Assembly: GCA_016705335.1 (NCBI GenBank)
Contig: JADIYN010000026.1
Location: 1 to 60,866, forward strand
Origin: Draconibacterium sp.
GTDB lineage: Bacteria; Bacteroidota; Bacteroidia; Bacteroidales; Prolixibacteraceae
Reading direction: 5' to 3'
DNA: 60,866 nt
In this document: piece after piece, positions 52,776 to 60,866 of the stretch
How positions within the stretch are numbered: the first letter of the stretch is position 1
Layout of the letters: each line of letters begins with the position of its first letter
Notes under the pieces: generated by a model
The model's input: the letters and a program-made list of their open reading frames with translations, nothing else
Database searches by the model: none
Told to the model about the DNA's origin: nothing
Made by a program: the position numbers and the translations under genes

Positions 52776-52855
52776 AATTTTCACGCAACTTTTACACTGT
52801 CTTTTTCATCTGGTAAGTAACAATTCACTTCTATTTTCTATTAATCTTGAATCAG

Positions 52856-53244
52856 ATGAAATGTAAATCTATTTTCCTTTTGGCAATTTTCTTTGGTTTT
52901 TAGCTTGTTCCCAACCTGAGGAATTAGCAGAAGATCAGTTAAAAATAACAGGTGTTTGGATTAACCAACAGGCAAATGATAACACGTTTACATATCAAAG
53001 GGCTGAATCTTTAATTGACAACGAATACTGCTTTGCAATCAGTCCAAACGGCAAGTTTACAGAGCATAAAAATTCAGGATTTTGCGGAACTCCGCCAATT
53101 TCCTACGCCGAATACGAAGGAAGTTGGACTTATTCTGATTCGATTCTGCATATTTCAGTGCCTTATTGGGGAGGCAACTCTACCTACAAATGGAAAGTTC
53201 TTGAAGTTGACGAAACTCATATTTCAATTTTATGGCTTGAATAG
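52856..53244 (+). CDS. small lipocalin-like lipoprotein (frameshifted)
   Basis: About 130 codons from the ATG at 52856. MKCKSIFLLAIFFGF is followed, after one T is restored near 52912, by LACSQPEEL, a lipobox with Cys as anchor. The domain has TGVWINQQANDNTFTYQRAE, AISPNGKFTEHK, YEGSWTYSDSILHIS and YKWKVLEVDETHISILWLE, a lipocalin-like sheet pattern. No specific family can be named. Confidence 0.5.
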
Positions 53245-53367
53245 TTTTTTTTGGAAACAGTTTGAAACCTTATTCAGAAATCTGAAGTAAAATTCAAATG
53301 GAAAACGGGAGATTAAAGAAGGTTTTTTACTGAATTTCAAGGTTTAATCACTTAAAAAACAAACAAA

Positions 53368-53879
53368 ATGCCAACCAAAAAATTAAAAGCTTTTCTTGAT
53401 GAGAACAATGTGAAGTATGTAACAATTAAACATTCAAGCGCATATACAGCGCAGGAGATTGCAGCAAAAGCTCATGTTGCGGGAAAAGAATTTGCAAAAA
53501 CTGTAATCATAAAAGTGGAAGGAAAAATGGCCATGGTTGTTTTGCCGGCATCTTACCGTGTTGATTTCAAACTTTTAAAACAACTTTTTGGCACTCAGCT
53601 TGTAACACTGGCCACCGAGGCAGAATTCAAGTATTTCTTTCCGGATTGTGAAGTGGGAGCAATGCCACCGTTTGGCAACCTTTACGATATGGACGTGTTT
53701 GTTGCCAAATCGCTTGCCGAAGATAAAGAGATTGCTTTTAACAATGGAAACCACACCGAAATGTTAAAACTGAGTTTTGAGGATTATGAACGATTGGTTC
53801 AACCCAGAATTTTAAAATTTTCAAAAAAGAAGTGTCTTTTCCACACGATCCTGAAGACAGATGGGTGGAAGATTACTAA
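53368..53879 (+). CDS. YbaK/ProX-type aminoacyl-tRNA deacylase (frameshifted near the end)
   Basis: About 171 codons. MPTKKLKAFLDENNVKYVTI, HSSAYTAQEIAAKAHVAGKEFAKTVIIK, MVVLPASYRVDFKLLKQLFG and EVGAMPPFGNLY match the YbaK fold, which removes mischarged amino acids from tRNA. One extra or missing A in the A6 run near 53825 shifts the end; corrected, it finishes FPHDPEDRWVEDY with a TAA at 53879, before the terminator. The uncorrected frame would run into the hairpin. The tail differs from the shortest YbaK proteins. Confidence 0.75.
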
Positions 53880-53909
53880 AAAAAACCTTCAGGGATTTCT
53901 CCCTGAAGG
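53878..53909 (-). terminator. terminator of the methylmalonyl-CoA decarboxylase operon
   Basis: CCTTCAGGGA (53886-53895) and TCCCTGAAGG (53900-53909) form a perfect 10-bp stem with a 4-nt loop. On the minus strand it is followed by TTTTTTTT, so it ends the operon whose last gene stops at 53945. Confidence 0.88.
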
Positions 53910-53944
53910 TCTCAGTTTATAATATTAAAGTACTTTACCTACAT

Positions 53945-55099
53945 CTAAGCAAGGAAGCTTAGCAGAATACCCGCTGCAACAGCCGATCCAATTACACCGG
54001 CCACATTAGGACCCATCGCGTGCATCAGTAAATGGTTTGTTTTATCATATTCAAGTCCAACAACCTGCGAAACCCGCGCACTGTCAGGTACTGCCGAAAC
54101 ACCTGCGTTACCGATCAACGGATTCATTTTGTTGCCTTCCTTCAGAAACAGGTTGATGATTTTTACAAACATAACACCACCAAAAGTTGCTACAACGAAA
54201 GAAGCTGCACCCAATGCAAATATTCCAATCGATTTAAACGTAAGAAAAGTAGTCGCCTGTGTTGATGCTCCAACTGTCAATCCAATCAGGATGGTTACAA
54301 TATCGATCATCGGTCCTTTTGCAGTATCGGCCAAACGTTTGGTAACACCACTTTCCTTCAGCAGATTACCAAAGAAAAGCATTCCTAAAAGTGGAAGACC
54401 ACTTGGAACAACAAAGGTAGTAAGCAACATACCTGCAATTGCAAAAATTACTTTTTCAGTTTTCGAAACTGTACGGGGTGGTTTCATTCTAATCAAACGT
54501 TCTTTTGGCGTAGTCAGCAATTTCATTACCGGAGGCTGAATCACAGGAACCAATGCCATGTATGAGTAGGCTGCAATAGCAATTGCGCCCATTAAATCGG
54601 GAGCCAGTTTCGATGAAAGAAAGATTGCTGTTGGGCCGTCGGCTCCACCAATAATACCAATTGCTCCCGCTTCAGTAGGGCTAAAACCAAATGCCAGAGC
54701 AAGACAATAAGCGCCAAATATTCCCAACTGTGCAGCAGCACCAATCAGTATAAGTTTTGGGTTTGATATCAACGCTGAGAAGTCCGTCATTGCCCCGATC
54801 CCAAGGAAAATCAAAGGTGGATAAATACCCTGAAGTACCCCAAAATAGAGATAATTCAGTACGCTGCCCGATTCGTAAACCCCAATCTGGTAACCGGGGG
54901 CAAATGCAACGTTTCCAACAAGAATACCAAAACCAATAGGAATCAACAACATTGGTTCGAATTCCTTTGCAATGGCGAGGTATATAAATGCAAGTCCAAT
55001 GCAAATCATTATAATATGACCTACAGTTAAGTTCGCAAAGGCAGTAAACTGCAGGAATTGTACCAGGTGTTCTATAACAAATTCAAAGAAATTACCCAT
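53945..55099 (-). CDS. mmdB: sodium-translocating decarboxylase beta subunit
   Basis: 384 residues, many membrane helices. IGADGPTAIF-like segment IIGGADGPTAIFLSSKLAP carries the conserved Asp of the sodium site, and GNAGVSAVPDSARVSQ and MGPNVAGVIGSAVAAG are OadB/MmdB family blocks. It couples decarboxylation of carboxybiotin to export of Na+. Last gene of the operon, 3 bp after the biotin carrier. Intact. Confidence 0.92.
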   Translation of the reverse strand: MGNFFEFVIEHLVQFLQFTAFANLTVGHIIMICIGLAFIYLAIAKEFEPMLLIPIGFGILVGNVAFAPGYQIGVYESGSVLNYLYFGVLQGIYPPLIFLGIGAMTDFSALISNPKLILIGAAAQLGIFGAYCLALAFGFSPTEAGAIGIIGGADGPTAIFLSSKLAPDLMGAIAIAAYSYMALVPVIQPPVMKLLTTPKERLIRMKPPRTVSKTEKVIFAIAGMLLTTFVVPSGLPLLGMLFFGNLLKESGVTKRLADTAKGPMIDIVTILIGLTVGASTQATTFLTFKSIGIFALGAASFVVATFGGVMFVKIINLFLKEGNKMNPLIGNAGVSAVPDSARVSQVVGLEYDKTNHLLMHAMGPNVAGVIGSAVAAGILLSFLA

Positions 55100-55102
55100 G
55101 TT

Positions 55103-55546
55103 TTATTCTCCTATTATTATCAGCACATCGCCTTCCATAACGTTGTCGCCTTTGTGTTTTAGTATTGATACTACTTTTCCGGCCATATCGGCTTCAATGT
55201 TGTTTTCCATTTTCATGGCTTCAAGCATCAACAGTTTCTGTCCCATTTTAACAATGTCTCCTTCGCGAACAAATATTTCGAGGATTACACCCGGTAGTGG
55301 CGATTTAATACTTCCTGCCCCTTTTGGTCCGGATGGACTGCTTGTTTTAGCCACTGAAGGATGACTGTCAGTTGATGGAACTGCAACCTGACGAACCAGT
55401 TTGGGCGTTTTGGTGGTTTTCATGGTTTTGTCAACTTCAACTTTATAAAGCGTTCCGTTAACTTCAATTTCGGCAATGTTATCTTCCACACTGAGAACTT
55501 CAGTCTCGTATTGGTTGCCATTTATGGTAAATTTGAATTTTTTCAT
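55103..55546 (-). CDS. mmdC: biotin carboxyl carrier subunit of the decarboxylase
   Basis: 147 residues. The N-terminal part (MKKFKFTINGNQYETEVLSV) is the subunit-binding strand pair. A Pro/Ser/Lys linker spans about 45-75 and the biotinyl domain has Lys112 in EAMKM, the biotinylation site. It carries CO2 between the carboxyltransferase and the membrane beta subunit. The leader (55547-55643) resembles that of the CoA-transferase gene. Intact. Confidence 0.9.
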   Translation of the reverse strand: MKKFKFTINGNQYETEVLSVEDNIAEIEVNGTLYKVEVDKTMKTTKTPKLVRQVAVPSTDSHPSVAKTSSPSGPKGAGSIKSPLPGVILEIFVREGDIVKMGQKLLMLEAMKMENNIEADMAGKVVSILKHKGDNVMEGDVLIIIGE

Positions 55547-55547
55547 C

Positions 55548-55639
55548 TCATTATAATTTATTGTTTTTTATTGGTATTCGATGGAACTCGCAGCATAATG
55601 ATTCTCTTTTTTGAGATGAAACTTTTATGCTCGTTTCAT
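55548..55639 (-). promoter_or_regulatory. conserved leader A with small upstream reading frame
   Basis: On the minus strand the upstream frame starts ATGAAACGAGCA at 55639, meets a TAA as codon 5, and if read through gives ENHYAASSIEY to a TAA at 55568. TCATTAT (within the ENHY codons, 55595-55601) pairs with ATAATGA (55548-55554), which ends just before the mmdC start. It closely resembles leader B upstream of the CoA-transferase gene. Function is inferred. Confidence 0.5.
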
Positions 55640-55643
55640 TTTA

Positions 55644-56549
55644 TCAGATTTTATTTGGTGTTTTTCTTAATGTATAAATTTTTGAACTCCAGGGCGAATA
55701 ATTACGTGATACTTTCTGTATGGTTAAAACCGTATTTTCATAATCGTGCATTTCACTCAGATAAAGATGAATTGTCATGGCAATAGCAGCATTTACCTCG
55801 CCTGACATTTCCACTTCAGAATGTGCTTCAGATGGTTTTTGTTCACTTGATGCTGATTTCTTTGATGAGTTAGCATGACGGATAAAAAATCGCCCCATAT
55901 TTTTATAAATGACAAACAAAATAGCCAGTGCTGAAAACACTACAAACATGGCAATCATGGTCATTCCGATTCCATACGGGTCAAATTCAACAAAACTTTC
56001 ACCTGCCGATTTCTTTTTTGTATAATCATTGTTTGCACCTGGAGTCGATTTTTCAAGAAAAACCCAGTCTTCACTGTCATTCGATGGTCTTCCATATGTA
56101 ATATCCGGTTTTTGTCCTGCCGGTATCTCAATTTTATCAATTAGCGTTTTTCCATTGGCATCAAAAATCGCCAGAGTTTTGCCTTCGATTAAATTGAAAT
56201 TTAGATGAAAAATACCACGGGTCGGGTGATTATCTGCCCAAAAAACAATATAGTTTCTTGATGGAATTTTCGTAATCGGATCGCCTGTTGGAATCCAGTA
56301 TTTTGTTGGATCGTTTAAATCATCAGTAAGGTAACAACCTCCGATATTTACTGTGTTATATGATGAATTGAATATTTCAATCCATGCACTGTGTTGTCCA
56401 AAATCGTCAACCGCATTCGAATTGTTGTTAACCAAAATTTCATTTAATCTCAAAGTAACTGCATTTTGAGATTTTACTGTGTAATTGAATGCAACAACTA
56501 ATGCGACCGATACAATTCCGGTTATAATTTTTTTAGCTCTATTTCGCAT
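55644..56549 (-). CDS. OadG-like gamma subunit fused to a lamin-tail domain
   Basis: 301 residues. A signal peptide (MRNRAKKIITGIVSVALVVAFNYT) precedes an extracytoplasmic lamin-tail-like (LTD) domain (LRLNEILVNNNSNAVDDFG, WIEIFNSSYNTVNIGGCYL, EDWVFLEKSTPGANND). One membrane helix (GMTMIAMFVVFSALAILFVIY) and a basic cytoplasmic tail match the OadG/MmdD gamma subunit that anchors the complex. An LTD domain on such a subunit is not standard in proteobacterial OadG. It lies between mmdA and mmdC in the operon. Intact. Confidence 0.78.
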   Translation of the reverse strand: MRNRAKKIITGIVSVALVVAFNYTVKSQNAVTLRLNEILVNNNSNAVDDFGQHSAWIEIFNSSYNTVNIGGCYLTDDLNDPTKYWIPTGDPITKIPSRNYIVFWADNHPTRGIFHLNFNLIEGKTLAIFDANGKTLIDKIEIPAGQKPDITYGRPSNDSEDWVFLEKSTPGANNDYTKKKSAGESFVEFDPYGIGMTMIAMFVVFSALAILFVIYKNMGRFFIRHANSSKKSASSEQKPSEAHSEVEMSGEVNAAIAMTIHLYLSEMHDYENTVLTIQKVSRNYSPWSSKIYTLRKTPNKI

Positions 56550-56558
56550 ATCTTTTCA

Positions 56559-58118
56559 TTATAACGGAATGTTTGTATGTTTTTTTGCCGGCATAACGTC
56601 TTTTTTCGTTGCCAGTGCCTGCAAAGCACGAATAATGCGGAAACGGGTATTACGAGGTTCAATTACATCGTCAATGTATCCATATTCGGCTGCTTTATAT
56701 GGATTTGCAAATTTTTCCTTGTAATCTTCTTCTGCTTTTGCAAGGTATTCAGCGCGTTCGGTTTCGTCGGCAATCTCTGCAATTTTTTTACCACGAAGTA
56801 CTTCAATCGCACCTTTTGGTCCCATAACTGCAATTTCGCCTGTTGGCCATGAGTAATTGATATCGCCGCGCAGGTGTTTCGAGCTCATTACACAGTATGC
56901 TCCGCCGTACGATTTACGCAGGATAACTGTAACTTTTGGAACTGTGGCTTCACCGTAGGCGAATAATAATTTTGCACCATGCATGATGATGCCGCCATAT
57001 TCCTGGGCTGTTCCGGGTAAAAATCCTGGTACATCAACCAATGTTACCAACGGAATATTGAATGCATCGCAGAATCTTACAAAACGGGCTGCTTTGCGTG
57101 AAGAATTAATATCAAGAACCCCTGCGAGGTAGTTGGGCTGGTTGGCAACAATACCTACTGATGATCCGTTGAAACGGGCAAATCCCACAACAATATTTTG
57201 TGCATAGTTGCGGTGTACTTCAAGGAATTCATTCTGGTCAACAATGGCGTGAATTACATCCTTTACATCGTATGGTTTATTTGGATTATCAGGAATAATT
57301 TCGTTTAACGAATCTTCAAGACGGTCGATTGGGTCGGTGCAATTAACAAGAGGGGCATCTTCGAGGTTATTTTGCGGCATGTAACTCAGCATTTTCCTTA
57401 TTAAAAGAATGCCTTCTTCTTCATCATCGGCCACAAAATGGGTAACACCCGATTTTGAACCATGAACCGAAGCTCCTCCCAACTGTTCGTCGGTTACAAT
57501 TTCGCCGGTTACTGTTTTTACAACTTTAGGACCTGTAACAAACATGTAACTTGTGTTTTTACTCATTACAATAAAGTCGGTTAGTGCCGGAGAATAAACG
57601 GCACCACCTGCACATGGGCCAAAAATAGCTGAGATTTGAGGAATAACGCCTGATGCCATAATGTTACGCTCAAAAATTTCAGCATAACCGGCAAGTGCTG
57701 TAACTCCTTCCTGAATGCGGGCGCCACCCGAGTCGTTAATACCGATTACCGGAGCACCCATTTTCATGGCCATGTCCATTACCTTGCAAATTTTAAGTGC
57801 ATAGGTTTCTGACAGGGAACCACCGAAAACAGTGAAATCCTGGGCATAAACATAAACAACGCGACCATCAATAGTTCCTTGTCCTGTAACTACACCATCA
57901 CCCATAAATTTGGTTTTTTCCATACCAAAGTTATCGCAGCGATGTGTTACAAACATGTCGTATTCTTCAAAACTGCCTTCATCGAGTAGCAATGAAATAC
58001 GTTCACGGGCTGTTAATTTGCCCTTTGCATGCTGAGCTTCAATTCTTTTTTCACCGCCGCCGAGTTTTGCTTCTTCCCGCAGGGCGATTAGTTTTTTTAC
58101 TTTATCCTGATTATTCAT
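56559..58118 (-). CDS. mmdA: methylmalonyl-CoA decarboxylase / propionyl-CoA carboxylase carboxyltransferase
   Basis: 519 residues of the biotin-dependent acyl-CoA carboxyltransferase family. Blocks are KGKLTARERISLLLDEGSF, VYVYAQDFTVFGGSL, GINDSGGARIQEGV, FGPCAGGAVYSPALTD and NIPLVTLVDVPGFLPG. It moves CO2 from methylmalonyl-CoA to biotin on the carrier subunit. In an operon with an epimerase, biotin carrier and Na+ pump, it is the alpha subunit of a decarboxylase rather than an ATP-dependent carboxylase. Intact. Confidence 0.92.
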   Translation of the reverse strand: MNNQDKVKKLIALREEAKLGGGEKRIEAQHAKGKLTARERISLLLDEGSFEEYDMFVTHRCDNFGMEKTKFMGDGVVTGQGTIDGRVVYVYAQDFTVFGGSLSETYALKICKVMDMAMKMGAPVIGINDSGGARIQEGVTALAGYAEIFERNIMASGVIPQISAIFGPCAGGAVYSPALTDFIVMSKNTSYMFVTGPKVVKTVTGEIVTDEQLGGASVHGSKSGVTHFVADDEEEGILLIRKMLSYMPQNNLEDAPLVNCTDPIDRLEDSLNEIIPDNPNKPYDVKDVIHAIVDQNEFLEVHRNYAQNIVVGFARFNGSSVGIVANQPNYLAGVLDINSSRKAARFVRFCDAFNIPLVTLVDVPGFLPGTAQEYGGIIMHGAKLLFAYGEATVPKVTVILRKSYGGAYCVMSSKHLRGDINYSWPTGEIAVMGPKGAIEVLRGKKIAEIADETERAEYLAKAEEDYKEKFANPYKAAEYGYIDDVIEPRNTRFRIIRALQALATKKDVMPAKKHTNIPL

Positions 58119-58142
58119 AATTAGTAGTTTGAAATATGATTT

Positions 58143-58544
58143 TTATTTTCCGCAAATTTCTGTCAAAACACTCAAGGTTGATTTTGGATGAAGAAAACCA
58201 ATCTGTAATCCTTCCGCACCTTTTCTTGCAGTTTTATCGATTAACTGAATTCCTTTTTCATTTAATTCAGCTAAGGATTCGTTTACATTATCAACGGCAA
58301 AAGCAAGGTGGTGAACGCCGGGCCCTTTTTTCTCGATGAATTTACCGATTGGGCCTTCGGGATCTGTTGATTCCAATAATTCGATTTTGGTTTGACCCAC
58401 CATAAAAAATGCTGTTTTGACTTTTTGATCGGCTACTTCTTCAATGGCGTAGCACTTCAGCCCCAATTTGGTTTCGTAATAAGGGATCGCTTCTTCCAGG
58501 CTGGTAACTGCAATCCCGATGTGTTCAATATGTGTAATATTCAT
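58143..58544 (-). CDS. mce: methylmalonyl-CoA epimerase
   Basis: 133 residues with a VOC/glyoxalase fold. IEHIGIAVTSLEEAIPYYE carries the first metal His; GPGVHHLAFAVDNVNES the second; the closing LTEICGK has the final acidic ligand. It converts R- and S-methylmalonyl-CoA, so the product of the mutase can reach the decarboxylase. Start of the operon, 24 bp before mmdA. Intact. Confidence 0.92.
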   Translation of the reverse strand: MNITHIEHIGIAVTSLEEAIPYYETKLGLKCYAIEEVADQKVKTAFFMVGQTKIELLESTDPEGPIGKFIEKKGPGVHHLAFAVDNVNESLAELNEKGIQLIDKTARKGAEGLQIGFLHPKSTLSVLTEICGK

Positions 58545-58994
58545 GTGATAAAAAATTTATATAGTTATAATTTAAACGCATGTTTTTCAACATGTTTTTG
58601 TTATTTAGAATCGATTTAAGATATTATATATCAGATTTTTACAAGGCGCAAAGGTAGGTATATCATAATTTCATTCGTTCAAAATTGAAAAACATTGAGT
58701 TTTTTATTAAGAATTTCAGAATAAGTTAATATTGGGTTATTGGAAGTTGTTACTAATGGGTTCTGATTAAAAAGAACGCAGTTATTCCCGTTGATTTCTG
58801 ATGATAGAAATGAGTGATTACCTGGTTTGAAAATAACAGTTAAAGTAAAATAAAGTAAATTTCGAATAAATATTTAAATACCAGATTCAAAATACTTTTA
58901 GTGATAAATCACTTTTCTCATTTCAAATCTGGTACCTGATATTTCTTAACCTTTAAACTTTCCCTTTTTCCTTTTTACTTTTTCCTTTTCCCTT
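58545..58994. other. intergenic region with a large inverted repeat
   Basis: No gene is seen. CCAGATT at 58881 and AATCTGG at 58926-58932 enclose a second stem, AGTGAT/ATCACT, giving nested hairpins about 60 bp past the CoA-transferase stop, likely its terminator. A pyrimidine-rich run (CTTTTTCCTTTTTAC-like) lies at about 58960-58998. The mce promoter should lie near 58550-58700. Confidence 0.5.
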
Positions 58995-60305
58995 TTATTC
59001 AGCATCCCAAACAAAATGGAAGTGAGGCCCAAAACGTTCAAATGCTGCTTTGTCCAGATTTTCCTGATGATCGGGATGTGAAATCGAAATAATCAGTTTA
59101 GCCCTGTCCTGCAGCGAGCGGCCATAAAGGTTTACTGCGCCAAACTCGGTAACAAGCCAGTGAATATTGGCTCTTGTACTTACAACACCTGCCCCGGGAG
59201 TTAAAATAGGTGCAATTTTGCTGATTCCTTTATTTGTTACTGAAGGAATTGCAATGATTGGTTTACCGCCCTCACTGAGAGAAGCTCCCCTAAGGAAGTC
59301 GATTTGCCCGCCAACTCCCGAATAGTGGGTAGTTCCAATTGAATCGGCACAAACCTGACCTGTAATATCAATTTGTAATGCCGAGTTGATGGCAGTTACT
59401 TTTGGGTTTTGTGCAATTATGGCAACCCTGTTTGTATAGGCTACGTCGAGCATTGCTACACCCGGGTTATTGTCGATAAAATCATATAGTTTTTTTGATC
59501 CCATCAGGAAGGTAGCAACCATCTTTCCTTTATCGATGGCTTTGTTTTTGCCGTTTACAACACCTTTGTCAACAAGCGGAAGTATGCCGTCAGCAAACAT
59601 TTCGGAGTGTACGCCAAGATCTTTATGGTTTCCGAGCATCGAAAGCACAGCATTTGGTATAGCGCCAATACCCATTTGCAGGGTAGCGCCATCGTCAACC
59701 AATTCGGCAACAAAACGGCCGATTTTGCGGTCAATGTCCGAAATTTCGCCCATTTCCTTTGCAATAAGCGGACTGTCGTCTTCAACAAACAAATCAATAT
59801 CGTTGATATGAAAAATGGCATCGCCAAAAGCACGCGGCACATTTGGATTTACAATTGCAATCACTGTATCAGCTTTTTCAACTGCTGCAAGTGTAGCATC
59901 AACAGAAGTACCAAGTGATACATAACCAAATTTGTCGGGAACCGAAACCTGTATCATGGCCACATTTACTTTTAAAACACCTTCACGGATCAATCGTTGT
60001 GTTTCATGAAGGAAAACCGGAATATAATCGGCATAACCCAATTGGGTTTGTTTCCTTACGTTATGGCCTACAAAAAACGATTCAAGTTGAAAGATGCCTT
60101 CAAATTCAATGTCGGCATAAGGTGCAGGACCTTCGGTATGAATATGTTGGATACGCACATTTCTGAATTCCTTGTTACGTCCTCTTTCGCATAAAGCCTG
60201 AATTAACGGGTGAGGCGTTACAGCCACGCTGTGCAAATGAATTCGGTCGTTTGATTTTACTACTTTAACTGCTTCTTTTGCAGTGATAAATTTGATGTTT
60301 TTCAT
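58995..60305 (-). CDS. acetyl-CoA hydrolase/4-hydroxybutyrate-type CoA-transferase
   Basis: 436 residues of the class I CoA-transferase (Cat/AbfT/Ach) family. GIFQLESFFVGHNVR, GVHSEMFADGILPLVD with the catalytic Glu of HSEM, YSGVGGQIDFLRGA and GAGVVSTRANIHWLVTEFG are typical. It swaps CoA between organic acids. The decarboxylase module next to it makes transfer between propionyl-CoA and succinate or acetate a good guess. It carries leader B. Intact. Confidence 0.85.
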   Translation of the reverse strand: MKNIKFITAKEAVKVVKSNDRIHLHSVAVTPHPLIQALCERGRNKEFRNVRIQHIHTEGPAPYADIEFEGIFQLESFFVGHNVRKQTQLGYADYIPVFLHETQRLIREGVLKVNVAMIQVSVPDKFGYVSLGTSVDATLAAVEKADTVIAIVNPNVPRAFGDAIFHINDIDLFVEDDSPLIAKEMGEISDIDRKIGRFVAELVDDGATLQMGIGAIPNAVLSMLGNHKDLGVHSEMFADGILPLVDKGVVNGKNKAIDKGKMVATFLMGSKKLYDFIDNNPGVAMLDVAYTNRVAIIAQNPKVTAINSALQIDITGQVCADSIGTTHYSGVGGQIDFLRGASLSEGGKPIIAIPSVTNKGISKIAPILTPGAGVVSTRANIHWLVTEFGAVNLYGRSLQDRAKLIISISHPDHQENLDKAAFERFGPHFHFVWDAE

Positions 60306-60306
60306 C

Positions 60307-60397
60307 TCATTATAATTTAAATCTTTTCAATGGAATTCGATGCAACTCGCTTATAATGATTCTCCTGTACGTCAAGAACTTTGTATGCTCGTTTCAT
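60307..60397 (-). promoter_or_regulatory. conserved leader B with 26-codon upstream reading frame
   Basis: On the minus strand a full upstream frame runs from the ATG at 60397 to the TAA at 60317, beginning MKRAYKVL and containing ENHYKRVASNSIE. TCATTATAA (within ENHY, 60351-60359) pairs perfectly over 9 bp with TTATAATGA (60307-60315), which ends one base before the CoA-transferase start. A ribosome reading the peptide would open this stem. It closely resembles leader A. Confidence 0.5.
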
Positions 60398-60600
60398 GTT
60401 TTCCGGAAATAAAAATCAGGTTGAATAATTAAGGGGGCAAATATAGGAAAACAATCTGCTCGCAGAACTTTCGACTAATATAAAGGCATGTTCAAAAGCT
60501 TTTGTAAAGTATTTGTTAATTGCGGAAAAACATTAGAAATGTCATAGTTAAATTAGGTTTGTTTTGATATTGGCAAGTATTTTCCTCGTCAGAAACTTAA

Positions 60601-60866
60601 TTTCCAGGTCTGGAAATAAAATATCCAGGGATATGAAGTTAAAATCCTTGGTAAGAAAGATTATTTCCTTGAGCTTTCAGAAACAATATTTCCCTGGACA
60701 GAAACACCTGGACAGAAAAGTATTTCCTGGTCAGAAACAACATTTCCTGGACAGAAAGTCAATTTCCCTGGACAGAAATAGTATTTCCTGGTCAGAAACA
60801 ATATTTCCTCAGACAGAAAGTCAATTTCCATGGACAGAAACAATATTTCCCTGGTCAGAAAGATAA
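60601..60866. repeat. degenerate 21-bp tandem repeat with a palindromic relative
   Basis: From about 60684 to the end, at least nine units of roughly CAATATTTCCCTGGACAGAAA follow each other with period near 21 (one 15-bp unit). Alternate units favour GGACAG or GGTCAG and GTCAATTT or CAATATTT. TTTCCAGGTCTGGAAA at 60601-60616 is a perfect palindrome on the same core. The plus strand stays open because 21 is a multiple of 3, but composition and position argue against a gene. The array continues past the window edge. Confidence 0.85.

Noticed and set aside
60564..60866. Plus-strand open frame of about 100 residues over the 21-bp repeat
   Set aside because: Open only because the period is a multiple of three; the peptide is a monotonous FPGQK/DRK-like repeat and no start signal or homologue is evident.

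Overview
The window is a piece of a Bacteroidota chromosome, most like the Bacteroidales/Marinilabiliales type. The basis is the C-terminal Type IX secretion (Por) sorting domains, BACON domains, LytS/LytTR regulators with propeller sensors, DUF4835 next to coaBC and recN, a Bacteroidota-type RNA polymerase omega, and AT-rich intergenic DNA with few Shine-Dalgarno sequences. The species cannot be named from this sequence.

Layout. 1-3.1 kb: the end of a Gfo/Idh/MocA oxidoreductase, a small response regulator, a GH29 alpha-L-fucosidase, a decayed C39-type peptidase and a transposase scrap. 3.4-21.5 kb (minus strand): three giant secreted proteins of about 1,840-1,990 residues. Two are Type IX-secreted mosaics that end in 4 and 5 near-identical 151-residue tandem repeats; the third is an Rhs/YD-repeat protein with fibronectin-like and SLH-like parts. 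21.9-25.6 kb: a divergent propeller-sensor LytS kinase and LytTR regulator. A 21-bp-spaced direct repeat that looks like a LytTR operator lies in the shared promoter region, which suggests this pair controls the Rhs gene.

25.7-36.5 kb is mostly housekeeping: an alpha-oxoamine synthase, the bamD-rpoZ-coaBC-DUF4835-recN cluster, rplS, cydAB, a small Rof-like protein and an Asp/Glu racemase. 36.6-53.9 kb holds a C69 dipeptidase, a ParE/RelE toxin-antitoxin pair, a methionine gamma-lyase-like enzyme, anmK and an M23 peptidase, zapA with a coiled-coil partner, RNase Y, a SirB1-like protein, a nucleoside phosphorylase, a helical-repeat protein fused to a GH16-like domain, a patatin/outer-membrane-barrel protein, a DUF6807 protein, a lipoprotein and a YbaK deacylase.

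53.9-60.4 kb is a sodium-pumping methylmalonyl-CoA decarboxylase module (epimerase, carboxyltransferase, OadG-like gamma, biotin carrier, membrane beta) plus a CoA-transferase, i.e. the energy-conserving end of succinate-to-propionate metabolism. Two transcripts of this module carry paralogous leaders with a small upstream reading frame and a stem that ends at the start codon. The window closes in a 21-bp degenerate tandem repeat.

Many genes are broken by single-base indels, usually in A/T runs, while others (bamD, rpoZ, coaBC, recN, cydAB, rny, the mmd cluster) are intact. One repeat unit carries about nine indels in 250 bp. The simplest reading is uneven consensus quality, so each broken gene is given as one feature over its reconstructed span.
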